Positions 1 through 7,399 of a stretch of DNA of 11,712 nucleotides are shown piece by piece. The stretch is from NCBI GenBank assembly GCA_913020095.1, contig CAJWAH010000030.1, positions 1 through 11,712 on the forward strand, read 5' to 3'. Under the pieces are notes generated by a model, which was given only the letters and a program-made list of their open reading frames with translations, was not told where the DNA came from and did not search any database. A program made the position numbers and the translations under genes. Positions within the stretch are counted from its first letter, which is position 1, and every line of letters starts with the position of its first letter. Source of the DNA: an uncultured Synechococcus sp. (lineage in GTDB: Bacteria > Cyanobacteriota > Cyanobacteriia > PCC-6307 > Cyanobiaceae).

Positions 1-808
1 TTTCGTCGAAGAGCACAACGGTGTAAGGCCGGCGACGCACGGCCTCGGTGAGCTGTCCGCCCTGGTCGTAACCGACATATCCTGGAGGGGACCCAATGAG
101 GCGGTACACCGAGTGTGCTTCGAGAAACTCAGACATGTCGATGCGCAAAACCATCTTTTCGTCATTGAACAGCTCTCGCGCAACAGATTTGGCGGTCTCA
201 GTCTTGCCTACACCTGACGGTCCGAGCATGAGGAAGCATCCTGTAGGACGGTCCGCGTTGCCGAGTCCCGCGCGGCTGCGTAGAATTGCATTTGCAATCG
301 CTTCCACTGGTTTCTCCTGTCCGACAACCATAGATTTTAGGCGGTCACTGAGGCCAAGGATTTTGTCCTTCTCTGTTTGCGTGAGGCGATTGACGGGGAT
401 TCCTGTCCAGCGGCTGACAATCTCAGCAATCTGCTCATTAGCGACGACCTCGACGTACAGGCCTGCATCTTCTGTTTCACTGAGTTTGGCCATCTTGTCG
501 TATTGCATCTCAAGACGAGGCAGCACCTGGTACTTGATTTCGACCACCTTGTCCAGAATATCTTGCTTTCCGGAATTGCTCGGATGCTCGTACGATGTAA
601 TGCGACGCTTGGCATCATCTATCTCGAGCTTGATTTCATTCATTTTCATCACACGCTCGCGCTGCATCCGAGCCTTGCTGCGCAGCGTTGCCTCCTCTTC
701 GCGGGTCTGTGTGATAGCAGCCTGGACATCTGCTAGCCTGCGCGCGCTTTGTGCGTCCGGCTCTCCTTGGAGCATCGCAGCCTCAAGCTCGAGACGACGG
801 GCTTGAGG
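1..808 (-). CDS. clpB: HSP100/ClpB disaggregase, internal fragment, eukaryote-like, cut at both ends
   Basis: ATP-dependent protein disaggregase of the HSP100/ClpB family, which threads aggregated proteins through a hexameric AAA+ ring together with Hsp70. About 269 codons are open in one frame with no stop. Reading 5' to 3' (right to left): coiled-coil middle domain starting near [15 protein letters not shown], then the linker with [28 protein letters not shown], the second-domain Walker A GPSGVGKT, the DMSEF helix and pore loop [19 protein letters not shown], ending at VVLFDE (Walker B) at the window edge. The order is the ClpB order. Wording such as [19 protein letters not shown] and [19 protein letters not shown] is nearer to eukaryotic HSP104/HSP101 than to cyanobacterial ClpB, which usually has MEKHAVSRLIGAPPGYVGY. 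GC is near 50-58% in sampled lines against about 75% in sampled lines from the next genes. The N-terminal and first AAA+ domains are absent because the frame loses homology near 808. Family certain; origin inferred. Confidence 0.85.
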
Positions 809-894
809 GACCTCAACGACACGGCCAAGACCGGCCTGAGCCAGCTCGAGAAGTCGAACATGCAGATCGCCGAGGCACTCAAGACGTCGGGCTT
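792..894. other. Junction between foreign HSP100 segment and cyanobacterial DNA
   Basis: ClpB homology on the minus strand ends at about 800-808, and recognisable glycosyltransferase sequence on the plus strand starts at about 888. The roughly 85 bases between cannot be assigned with confidence. In the plus frame nearly every codon ends in G or C and the peptide looks like a polar helix ([19 protein letters not shown]). The minus frame is also open here but does not match the expected end of ClpB domain 1. A 13-base imperfect direct repeat, AGACG(A/T)CGGGCTT, lies at 792-804 and 882-894, exactly 90 bases apart. It could be microhomology that helped an assembly or ligation join, or chance. Confidence 0.5.
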
Positions 895-1057
895 TGTGGT
901 GCCGCCGGATCAACCCGAGGCGTTGTTGCAGCAGCTGCCGGCTGCCCTAGCCCTGGATCGTTTGGCTATCCGCCGCCAAGCGGAGCGCCGCTTTGGGCTG
1001 GAGGCCTTTGGCGCGCGCTTGGAAGCCTGGATCAACCAAGCGGTTGCGACTGCATAG
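806..1057 (+). CDS. Glycosyltransferase family 4-like C-terminus (5' truncated)
   Basis: The last 84 codons of an open frame ending in TAG. From about base 888 the peptide reads [17 protein letters not shown], then [18 protein letters not shown] and a final helix. This resembles the C-terminal part of GT4 (GT-B fold) enzymes: the conserved G-hydrophobic-VPP-x-x-PEAL nucleotide-sugar loop, then a helix with an R-x-x-A-x-x-RF pattern. Such enzymes transfer a sugar from a nucleotide donor to lipid-linked or polysaccharide acceptors at the cytoplasmic face of the membrane. The N-terminal domain and the donor-site glutamate motif are missing because the frame runs into the HSP100 segment, so this is a remnant or the result of a bad join. 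It ends 35 bases before the membrane glycosyltransferase gene, which supports a shared surface-sugar role. The first about 28 codons (806-887) may not belong to it. Assignment rests on a short motif. Confidence 0.5.
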   Translation, partial: RDLNDTAKTGLSQLEKSNMQIAEALKTSGFVVPPDQPEALLQQLPAALALDRLAIRRQAERRFGLEAFGARLEAWINQAVATA

Positions 1058-1092
1058 GCTGGCCTGCATTTCAAACCCAGCCTTTGTCTTTG

Positions 1093-2829
1093 ATGCGTCG
1101 GCAGCGACTGTGGCTGGTGCTGGCTGTGCTGGTGCTGGGGGCACTGCTGTTTGTTTGGCGCCTTGGAGCGGTGGGCCAGTGGGATGAAACCCCGGCCATC
1201 TTTGCCGCCTCGGGCCGGGCCATGGCGGAAACCGGCGACTGGCTCACCCCCCGGGTCAATGGCCATCCGCGCTTTGACAAGCCCGTTCTGATCTATTGGC
1301 TGATTGGCGGCTTCACAGCCCTGCTGCCAGCCGGTTGGGATCCCCTGGGCAGCTGGGCCTCCACGCTGCCGTCGGCCCTGGCGATGATCGCCTTGATGCT
1401 GGGCTTGGCGCTCACGGTGCTGCCCCGCTCGGGCCCATGGGTGGCGCTGGAGGCGGCCCTGGCCTTTGGCCTCTCGCCGCTGGTGTTGGTGTGGGGCCGG
1501 GTCTCAGTGAGTGACCCCTTGCTCGTCGCCTGCGTTGGGCTTGGGATGCTCGGGCTTTGGCACACCTACGCCCACCCGCGGGCCCCATTCCCTTGGTGGC
1601 CCTGGCTGGTGTTGGGCTTGGGCGTTCTCACCAAAGGGCCGGTGGCCTTGGTGATTGCCGTGCCCAGCCTGCTGCTGTTTGGGTTTTGGCAGCGCGATCT
1701 CGGTGGGCTCTGCCGCGCTGTTCGCCTGGTTCCTGGTGTGGCCTTGGCCGTGCTGGTGGCCCTTCCCTGGTACGTGCTCGAGCTGTTGGTGGAAGGTCAG
1801 CCCTTTTGGGACAGCTTTTTCGGCTACCACAACCTCCAGCGCTACACCGCGGTGGTGAACAACCACGCCGGACCCTGGTGGTTTTACGCCCCGGTAATGG
1901 TGATCGCGAGTTTGCCGTTTACGCCATTGCTGCTGCTGGGCATTGCCAGCCAGCTGCAGGGCTGCTGGTGGCGGCGGCCGTTGAAACCGGAGCAGAGCTT
2001 GCCGCGCTTTGCCCTGGCCTGGCTGCTGTTTGTGGTGCTGTTTTTCTCGATTTCAGCCACCAAGCTGCCCAGCTACATGCTCCCTGCCCTGCCAGCAGCG
2101 GCCCTATTGATTGCCCTGGCCGATGCCCCCAGCCGCTGGCTCACCTGGGCCCGTTGGGCCTCGGTGCTGATGGCGGCGGTGATGGCGGCCGCGTTTTGGA
2201 TCGCAGCGCCGCTGGCGGTTCAGATCGATTCACCGGAGATCCCTGGCCTGGGCCCGGCCCTGGAGGCCTCGGGGGTGTTGGTGATCAGTGGCGGGCTGTT
2301 TGCCCTGGCGGCGATCGCCGGTGCTGCGTTGCTGTGGCGCCGCGGCGGGCGCTGGCCCGGCAGTTGGCTCTTGGCTTTGCAACTTCCCTTGGTCGCTTGG
2401 CAGGTGCTGGCCTTGGTGCCCACCGGTGAATTGGTGGATCAGCGGCGTCAGCAGCCCGTGCGCCAGTTGGCAGAGCAAGTGCGCTTGCAGCAGCGGCCCG
2501 GCGAGCAGCTGGCGATGGTGGGCGTCAACAAGCCGTCGCTGCACTACTACAGCCGCAAGGTGGTGCTCTATGTGGGCCGGCCGCCCAGTGGCCTGCTGGA
2601 TTTAGCCGAGCAGTTGCCGCCCCAGGCCCCGGGCACGGCCTTGGTGGTGATTGATGCCACCACCGCTGAACTGCCCCATTGGCAAGACATGCCCCATCAG
2701 CAACTTGGTGCTGCTGGGATTTACCGGCTCTGGCGAGTGCCATTGGAGGCGTTGCAGCAGCGCGGCCAGGCCTTGGCGGCCTCCGGTGTGGAATCCACCT
2801 GGCGCCTGCCAAACCCCGAGCGATACTGA
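1093..2829 (+). CDS. ArnT/PMT-like membrane glycosyltransferase (GT-C fold, GT83-like)
   Basis: A 578-residue polytopic membrane enzyme that probably transfers a sugar from a polyprenyl-phosphate donor to a lipid or glycan on the periplasmic side. Residues 6-22 form the first membrane helix, followed directly by W30-D31-E32, the acidic pair expected in the first periplasmic loop of GT-C enzymes, then TGDWLTPRVNGHPRFDKP (47-64), which matches the ArnT family 'GDW...P...F.KPP..YW' block. LTKGP (179-183) and SATKLPSYMLPALP (321-334) are further family blocks. About ten to twelve hydrophobic segments fill residues 6-440. The last about 130 residues form a soluble periplasmic-type domain. The frame is open upstream into unrelated sequence, so ATG 1093 was chosen because it sits just before the first helix and after the previous stop. 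It is probably co-transcribed with manC 22 bases downstream. The substrate cannot be read from sequence; an aminoarabinose role is not implied. Confidence 0.85.
   Translation: MRRQRLWLVLAVLVLGALLFVWRLGAVGQWDETPAIFAASGRAMAETGDWLTPRVNGHPRFDKPVLIYWLIGGFTALLPAGWDPLGSWASTLPSALAMIALMLGLALTVLPRSGPWVALEAALAFGLSPLVLVWGRVSVSDPLLVACVGLGMLGLWHTYAHPRAPFPWWPWLVLGLGVLTKGPVALVIAVPSLLLFGFWQRDLGGLCRAVRLVPGVALAVLVALPWYVLELLVEGQPFWDSFFGYHNLQRYTAVVNNHAGPWWFYAPVMVIASLPFTPLLLLGIASQLQGCWWRRPLKPEQSLPRFALAWLLFVVLFFSISATKLPSYMLPALPAAALLIALADAPSRWLTWARWASVLMAAVMAAAFWIAAPLAVQIDSPEIPGLGPALEASGVLVISGGLFALAAIAGAALLWRRGGRWPGSWLLALQLPLVAWQVLALVPTGELVDQRRQQPVRQLAEQVRLQQRPGEQLAMVGVNKPSLHYYSRKVVLYVGRPPSGLLDLAEQLPPQAPGTALVVIDATTAELPHWQDMPHQQLGAAGIYRLWRVPLEALQQRGQALAASGVESTWRLPNPERY
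2311..2318. repeat. HIP1 palindrome GCGATCGC
   Basis: Cyanobacterial highly iterated palindrome inside the ArnT-like gene; exact match. Confidence 0.9.
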
Positions 2830-2851
2830 GCGCCCCCGTTCGGCTAGGTCC

Positions 2852-4303
2852 ATGCCCAAGGCCTCTGCATTGCTGCCGGTGATCCTTTGTGGTGGCACGG
2901 GCACCCGCCTGTGGCCCCTATCGCGGGCCAGCTACCCCAAGCAATATTGGGCCCTGGCCCATAACGCCGAAGACACGCTGCTGCAGCTCACCCAACGGCG
3001 CCTCAATGGCTTGCCGGGCCTGGGCTCACCGATCTTGATCTGCAACGAAGACCACCGCTTCATCGTGGCCGAGCAGATGCGCCAGCTCGGGGTTGAGCCG
3101 GAGTCGATCTTGCTGGAGCCCATGGGCCGCAACACCGCTCCGGCGGTGTGTGTGGCGGCATTGCGCGCCACCGCCCGTGGTGAAGACCCCTTGCTGCTGG
3201 TTTTGGCAGCCGACCATGTGATTCGTGAGCCTGAGAAGTTCCGCGCCACGGTGGAAGCGGGGATTCCGGCGGCGGAAGCGGGCCGGCTGGTGACCTTTGG
3301 CATCGTGCCCACGGCCCCGGAGACGGGCTATGGCTACATCGAATCGGCTGAGGCCCTCAATGCCGCTGCTCCGGTGCCGATTGCCCGCTTTGTCGAGAAG
3401 CCCGATCGCGCCACCGCTGAGCAGTTTTTGGCCAGTGGCCGCTTCACCTGGAACAGCGGCATGTTCCTGTTCCGCGCCAGCGCCATGCTCGCCGAGCTCG
3501 AGCGCTTGGCTCCTGAATTGGTGAGCTGCTGCCGCTCGGCCCTGGAGCACGACACCCCCGATTTGCAGTTCCTGCGGCTTGATCGTGAGGCCTTTGCCCA
3601 ATGCCCGTCGGTGGCCCTGGATGTGGCTGTGATGGAGCGCACGCCGCTGGGCTCGGTGTTGCCGCTTGATGCCGGCTGGAGTGATGTGGGCAGTTGGAGC
3701 GCCTTGTGGGAAACCGCCGATCAAGACGAGAACGGCAACGTGTTGCGCGGCCGCGTGATCTCTGAAGGCAGCCGCAACTGTTATCTGCGCAGTGAGCACC
3801 GCCTGGTGGTGGGCCTGGGCGTTGAAAACCTGGTGGTGGTGGAAACCGATGATGCGGTGCTGATCGCTGAGCGCAGCCAGGCGCAAAACGTTAAGGCGAT
3901 CGTTCAGCAGCTCGAAGCCGACGGCAGCTCAGAAGGCAAAGCCCACCGCCGCATCTACCGGCCTTGGGGCCACTACACCTCCATCGTTGAGGGCAGCCGC
4001 TGGCAGGTGAAGCGCATTTCGGTGAAGCCTGGCGCCAGCCTGTCGCTGCAGATGCACCACCACCGCGCTGAGCATTGGGTGGTGGTGCGCGGCACGGCCC
4101 TAGTGGAGAAGAACGGTGTTGAGGAGCTGATTGGTGAAAACCAGAGCACCTACATCCCCTTAGGGGCGCAGCATCGCCTCAGCAACCCCGGCAAGATCCC
4201 GGTGGAAATGATCGAGATCCAAAGCGGCGCCTACCTCGGTGAAGACGACATCGTCCGCCTCGAAGATGTCTACGGCCGCTCGACGGCCGTAAGCCGTGCC
4301 TGA
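2852..4303 (+). CDS. manC: Bifunctional mannose-1-phosphate guanylyltransferase / mannose-6-phosphate isomerase
   Basis: Cytosolic enzyme making GDP-mannose from mannose-1-phosphate and GTP, with a second domain that can interconvert fructose-6-phosphate and mannose-6-phosphate. The protein is 483 residues, close to the usual 470-480 of type II PMI-GMP. The nucleotidyltransferase domain starts with CGGTGTRLWPLSR (13-25) and K30, followed by LAADHVI (118-124), FVEKPD (180-185), NSGMFLF (201-207) and SDVGSW (277-282). The C-terminal cupin covers about 368-470 with RPWGHY (370-375), the metal-site block SLQMHHHRAEHW (398-409) and H441. All key motifs are intact, so both activities are plausible. 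ATG 2852 is chosen because CGGTGTRLWPLSR then begins 12 residues in, as in the family. It lies 22 bases after the ArnT-like gene and its stop overlaps the next start by 8 bases. GDP-mannose feeds mannose, fucose or rhamnose units of lipopolysaccharide or capsule, which fits the glycosyltransferases upstream. Confidence 0.96.
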   Translation: MPKASALLPVILCGGTGTRLWPLSRASYPKQYWALAHNAEDTLLQLTQRRLNGLPGLGSPILICNEDHRFIVAEQMRQLGVEPESILLEPMGRNTAPAVCVAALRATARGEDPLLLVLAADHVIREPEKFRATVEAGIPAAEAGRLVTFGIVPTAPETGYGYIESAEALNAAAPVPIARFVEKPDRATAEQFLASGRFTWNSGMFLFRASAMLAELERLAPELVSCCRSALEHDTPDLQFLRLDREAFAQCPSVALDVAVMERTPLGSVLPLDAGWSDVGSWSALWETADQDENGNVLRGRVISEGSRNCYLRSEHRLVVGLGVENLVVVETDDAVLIAERSQAQNVKAIVQQLEADGSSEGKAHRRIYRPWGHYTSIVEGSRWQVKRISVKPGASLSLQMHHHRAEHWVVVRGTALVEKNGVEELIGENQSTYIPLGAQHRLSNPGKIPVEMIEIQSGAYLGEDDIVRLEDVYGRSTAVSRA

Positions 4304-6110
4304 AGCCGCTGGATTTCTTGCTGCCGCCAGCACGCCGCACGGGTTAATCACCCTGCTGGTGTTTGCTGTCTCGCTGGTGCTGTTCATCAGCGGTTGGCTA
4401 GCGCCTGAGCTCACGGGGCTCTTGGCCGTGGCGCTGCTGGTCAGCTTTGGCGTGCTCGACCCGCAGCAGGCGGTCAAGGGGTTTGGCAGCCCGGCCCTGA
4501 TCACCTTGATGGGATTGTTTGCCCTTTCGGCGGGCCTGTTCCGCAGCGGCGGGGTAGATCGCTTGCGGGCGATTCTCGGCTCGGAATCGGTGCGCACGCC
4601 GCGGCGCATGATCCTGCTGCTGGTGGCTGTGGTCTCGCCGCTGTCGGGCTTCATTCCCAACACTCCGATCGTCGCCACCCTGCTGCCGGTGCTGGAGAAC
4701 TGGTGCCATCGCCGCGGGATTTCCCCATCGAAGGTGATGCTGCCGATGTCGTTTGCCGTGGTGATCGGCGGCACCATCACCCTGCTGGGCACCTCCACCA
4801 ACCTGCTGGCCAGTGATGTCAGCCGGCAGTTGGGTTATGGCGGCATTGATCTATTTGATTTCACCCCCATTGGCTTGCCCATTTGGCTGTTGGGCGCCCT
4901 CTACATGGTGGTGGTGGGCGATCGCTTGCTGCCCGATCGCGGCCAAGACGATGACCTGATGGCGGCGATGGCCAAGCAGGGCTATTTCACCGATGTGTTG
5001 ATTCCGCCGGGTTCGGAGCTGGTGGGCCAGTCGCTGCACAACAGCCGCTTGCAGCGCCGTTTTGATGTCGATGTGCTCGAGCTACACCGCGGCAGCCAAA
5101 GCTTCGGTGCGCCCTTGGCGGATTTGGAATTGCAAGCCGGCGATCGCATGCTCTTGCGCTGCCGCAAAGAGGATCTGCTGCGTTTGCAGCAGGAGAGCAC
5201 CATCGCCCTGGCGCCGGTGGCCGGCCAAGCGATGCCGCAGCAGCAGGAGGGCCAAACCATGCGCCTGGTGGAGGTGCTGTTGCCGGCGGGTTCGAGCATT
5301 GCCGGCAGCAGTGTGCGGGAGCTGCGCTTTCGCCAGCGCTACAACGCCACCTTGGTGGCCGTGCGCCGCGGCCGCGATGTGATCCGCGATCTGCTGGGCC
5401 GTGTGGTGCTGCAGCCCGGTGATGTGCTGCTGATTCAGGCCCCGATCGACACGATTCGCGGCTTGCAGAACCGCAATGACCTGGTGCTGCTCGATGAGCT
5501 TGAGAAAGATCTGCCCACCACCAGCCGCAAAGGCATCGCCATCGGCATCTGCATCGCTGTGATCCTGCTGCCGATGCTGCAGGTGTTGGATCTGATGGCC
5601 TCGGTGCTGTTTGGCGTTGTGTTGATGGTGGTCACCGGCTGCCTCAGGCCAGGTGAGCTGCAACGGGCGATTCGCTGGGACGTGATCCTGCTGCTGGGCT
5701 CAATCGTGTGTTTCAGCGTGGCGATGCAAAGCACCGGTTTGGCGCGGGGGTTGGCGGTCGACCTGCTGCAGTCGCTGCAGGGGTGGCCCAACTACTTGGT
5801 GCTGATGGTGGTGTTCCTGTTGGCCCAGCTCTTCACCGAGACCCTCACCAACGGCGCCACGGTTGTGTTGTTGATCCCGATTGCCACCGAGCTGGCCAAA
5901 GGTTTGGCCCTGCCGCCGATGGCTTTCATCTACGCCATCTTGTTTGCGGCCAGCCTCAGCTTTCTCACCCCGATTGGCTACCAGTGCAATTTGATGGTGA
6001 TGGGGCCTGGCCGCTATCGCTTCTTCGACATGACCCGCTACGGGGCACCGCTCACCATTGGGCTCACCCTGTTAACCCCCTGGCTGATCTGCCGCCATTT
6101 CGGCCTTTAG
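4296..6110 (+). CDS. SLC13/DASS-type anion permease with two internal RCK_C (TrkA-C) domains
   Basis: A 604-residue inner-membrane carrier. The first membrane half (about 14-212) contains the family hairpin block PNTPIVATLLPV (121-132) and GGTITLLGTSTNLLASD (158-174). The second half (about 412-600) repeats the plan with TNGATVVLLIPIA (518-530) and TPIGYQCNLMV (558-568), the two-fold pseudo-symmetry expected of SLC13 carriers. Between them lie two tandem RCK_C-like domains, about 228-300 and 322-392, each with a 'PPGSELVGQSL' or 'PAGSSIAGSSV' opening and an 'AGDRMLLRC' or 'PGDVLLIQA' ending. In cyanobacteria and algae this architecture belongs to sulfate/anion transporters of the SAC1-like or SLT type, so Na+-coupled sulfate or another anion is the likely substrate (inference). 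GTG 4296 is the start because manC ends at 4303 and the first helix begins about 14 residues later; the 8-base overlap suggests translational coupling. It ends tail to tail with dciA, sharing 4 bases. Confidence 0.88.
   Translation: MPEAAGFLAAASTPHGLITLLVFAVSLVLFISGWLAPELTGLLAVALLVSFGVLDPQQAVKGFGSPALITLMGLFALSAGLFRSGGVDRLRAILGSESVRTPRRMILLLVAVVSPLSGFIPNTPIVATLLPVLENWCHRRGISPSKVMLPMSFAVVIGGTITLLGTSTNLLASDVSRQLGYGGIDLFDFTPIGLPIWLLGALYMVVVGDRLLPDRGQDDDLMAAMAKQGYFTDVLIPPGSELVGQSLHNSRLQRRFDVDVLELHRGSQSFGAPLADLELQAGDRMLLRCRKEDLLRLQQESTIALAPVAGQAMPQQQEGQTMRLVEVLLPAGSSIAGSSVRELRFRQRYNATLVAVRRGRDVIRDLLGRVVLQPGDVLLIQAPIDTIRGLQNRNDLVLLDELEKDLPTTSRKGIAIGICIAVILLPMLQVLDLMASVLFGVVLMVVTGCLRPGELQRAIRWDVILLLGSIVCFSVAMQSTGLARGLAVDLLQSLQGWPNYLVLMVVFLLAQLFTETLTNGATVVLLIPIATELAKGLALPPMAFIYAILFAASLSFLTPIGYQCNLMVMGPGRYRFFDMTRYGAPLTIGLTLLTPWLICRHFGL
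4918..4925. repeat. HIP1 palindrome GCGATCGC
   Basis: Exact match within the SLC13 permease gene, at the end of the first membrane half. Confidence 0.9.
5140..5147. repeat. HIP1 palindrome GCGATCGC
   Basis: Exact match in the first RCK_C domain of the permease, encoding part of GDR. Confidence 0.9.
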
Positions 6111-6586
6111 CTGACTGGTTGATGCAGGCAGAGGGCGCAGCAGCCCCAGCGCTCAATTTCCCCGCTCGGGCTGGGGGCGCCGCAGCGGGGGCAGTCGGTG
6201 GCGCTTCCAGTGATGCGGCAGGGGTGCTCGCTCCAGCTGCGGTCCAATTCCGCGCTGAAGGGTTCGCTTGCTTTGGAGACGTCGTGCTGCTGGAACTGCA
6301 GCTGGCCAACCGCGTAGCCGCGGCTGCGCAACACCGCCAGCAGCTGATGGCGGCTGTAGCGCAGGGCTTGCAGCCATTGGGGTTGCGAAGCTCCCACCAG
6401 CAAGGTGTTGCCCCGTAAAGCCAAAGGCCGGCAATGGGGCGCCAGCTGGGCGCCGGCAATCTCAGGCCAGGCCTGCCAGAGGGCCGCCAGGCTGCCTTCG
6501 CTCTGCCATTGGCGCTCCAGCTGGCCGAGGCATTGCCCCAGGGGCTGTGCCGGAGCACGGGGTGTGGGCCTCTGGATAGGACTCAT
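6107..6586 (-). CDS. dciA: DUF721/DciA-like protein with C-terminal zinc ribbon
   Basis: A 159-residue cytosolic protein. Residues about 12-98 match the DUF721 (DciA) pattern: an N-terminal helix, then LAALWQAWPEIAGAQLAPHC (33-52; the usual 'W..vVG..ia.h..P' block), LRGNTLLVGASQPQWLQAL (57-75; usual 'G.L.v.v.s..w...L'), then a helix and a short strand (YAVGQLQF). DciA is the widespread operator/loader of the replicative helicase DnaB in bacteria lacking DnaC or DnaI. After a linker the C-terminus carries C132-x2-C135 and C150-x2-C153, spaced like a zinc ribbon, with a further C149; bacterial DciA proteins usually have no such part. ATG 6586 gives the expected N-terminus. The gene is divergent from vipp1 (45 bases between starts) and its stop overlaps the permease stop by 4 bases, so it is probably transcribed alone. 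The domain call is good; function is by family, and the zinc ribbon role is unknown. Confidence 0.8.
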   Translation of the reverse strand: MSPIQRPTPRAPAQPLGQCLGQLERQWQSEGSLAALWQAWPEIAGAQLAPHCRPLALRGNTLLVGASQPQWLQALRYSRHQLLAVLRSRGYAVGQLQFQQHDVSKASEPFSAELDRSWSEHPCRITGSATDCPRCGAPSPSGEIERWGCCALCLHQPVS

Positions 6587-6631
6587 CGGCCCAAGCTAGC
6601 TAGGGTCTGCCCGCTGCTTTGTGCTGGCTCC
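6587..6631. promoter_or_regulatory. Divergent dciA/vipp1 intergenic region with AGCTAGCT palindrome and possible -10
   Basis: Only 45 bases separate the two divergent starts, so both promoters must lie here or inside the other gene. An AGCTAGCT palindrome is at 6594-6601. CTAGGGTC at 6600-6607 contains TAGGGT, a plausible picocyanobacterial -10, ending 24 bases before the vipp1 ATG. The same element at the same distance occurs before the thioredoxin gene. No convincing -35 was found. Confidence 0.35.
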
Positions 6632-7399
6632 ATGGGCTTTTTTGATCGTGTCGGGCGACTGTTTCGCGCCAACTTGAACGATCTGGTCAGCCGGGCGGAA
6701 GACCCCGTCAAGATCCTGGAGCAGTCCGTTGCTGACATGCAGTCGGACCTGATCAAGCTGCGCCAGGCCGTGGCCACCGCGATCGCCAGTCAAAAACGCA
6801 TCCAAAACCAGGCCGAGCAGGCCGAAAACCAGGCGCAGACCTGGTATCAGCGGGCGGAGTTGGCACTCAAAAAAGGTGAGGAGGATCTCGCTAAAGAGGC
6901 CCTCAGCCGCCGCAAGACCTACCAGGAGACCGCCACCGCTCTCAACAGCCAGCTCACGGCCCAGGGCGGTCAGGTGGAGACCCTCAAAAAGAACCTCCTG
7001 GCCCTTGAGGGCAAGATCGCTGAGGCTCGCACCAAAAAAGACATGCTCAAGGCCCGGGCCCAAGCCGCCCAGGCCCAGGCCCAGCTGCAGGGCGCCGTGG
7101 GCGGCTTGAGCACCGATTCCTCGATGGCAGCCTTTGAGCGCATGGAGGAGAAGGTCCAAGCGCTGGAGGCCCAGGGCCAGGCTGCTGCTGAGATTGCCGG
7201 CGCCGATCTTGATAGCCGCTTTCAGGCCTTGGAATCCGGCGATGACGTGGATGCCGACTTTGAGGCCCTCAAGGCCAGCGTGAATCCCACACCCCTGGCC
7301 CTACCCGATGAGAAGGCCAAGCCCCAACTGCAGCCAGCCCAGCAGGCTCAAGTCGATGAGGAGCTGGAGTCGCTGAAGCGCTCGATTGATCAGCTCTAA
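6632..7399 (+). CDS. vipp1: Vipp1 (IM30), PspA-family thylakoid membrane protein
   Basis: Membrane-remodelling ESCRT-III-like protein of the PspA/IM30 family, needed for thylakoid formation and repair. It is 255 residues, near the 255-270 of cyanobacterial Vipp1. The N-terminal amphipathic helix is MGFFDRVGRLFRANLNDLVS (1-20), followed by AEDPVKILEQSVADMQSDL (22-40), which is very typical of the family. Helices to about 216 are rich in A, Q, E and K and form a long coiled coil. A proline-containing linker (about 217-240) then leads to a final helix VDEELESLKRSIDQL (241-255). That extra C-terminal helix separates Vipp1 from PspA, which stops earlier. ATG 6632 is fixed by the amphipathic helix; the frame is open upstream without matching the family. 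It is flanked by divergent dciA and, after 47 bases, by the thioredoxin-like gene. Confidence is high from the two diagnostic ends. Confidence 0.95.
   Translation: MGFFDRVGRLFRANLNDLVSRAEDPVKILEQSVADMQSDLIKLRQAVATAIASQKRIQNQAEQAENQAQTWYQRAELALKKGEEDLAKEALSRRKTYQETATALNSQLTAQGGQVETLKKNLLALEGKIAEARTKKDMLKARAQAAQAQAQLQGAVGGLSTDSSMAAFERMEEKVQALEAQGQAAAEIAGADLDSRFQALESGDDVDADFEALKASVNPTPLALPDEKAKPQLQPAQQAQVDEELESLKRSIDQL
6779..6786. repeat. HIP1 palindrome GCGATCGC
   Basis: Exact match in the early coiled coil of vipp1. Confidence 0.9.

Noticed and set aside
96..806. A 236-codon plus-strand frame covering the HSP100 segment
   Set aside because: It is the exact antisense of the ClpB fragment and has no family-like sequence.
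1..808. A native cyanobacterial clpB
   Set aside because: Lower GC, eukaryote-like motif wording and an abrupt end without start codon or first AAA+ domain argue against it, although the final proof needs a tree.
690..820. A eukaryotic intron boundary explaining the end of ClpB homology
   Set aside because: A few CAG/AAG trinucleotides could serve as acceptor sites, but no polypyrimidine tract or branch-like sequence is seen and the sequence beyond is cyanobacterial coding DNA on the other strand.
1557..2429. A 290-codon plus-strand frame inside the ArnT-like gene
   Set aside because: Shifted-frame shadow with low-complexity A/G/R/P sequence; the real frame has membrane helices and GT-C motifs.
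3026..3886. A 286-codon minus-strand frame opposite manC
   Set aside because: H/Q/R-rich antisense shadow of a fully conserved gene.
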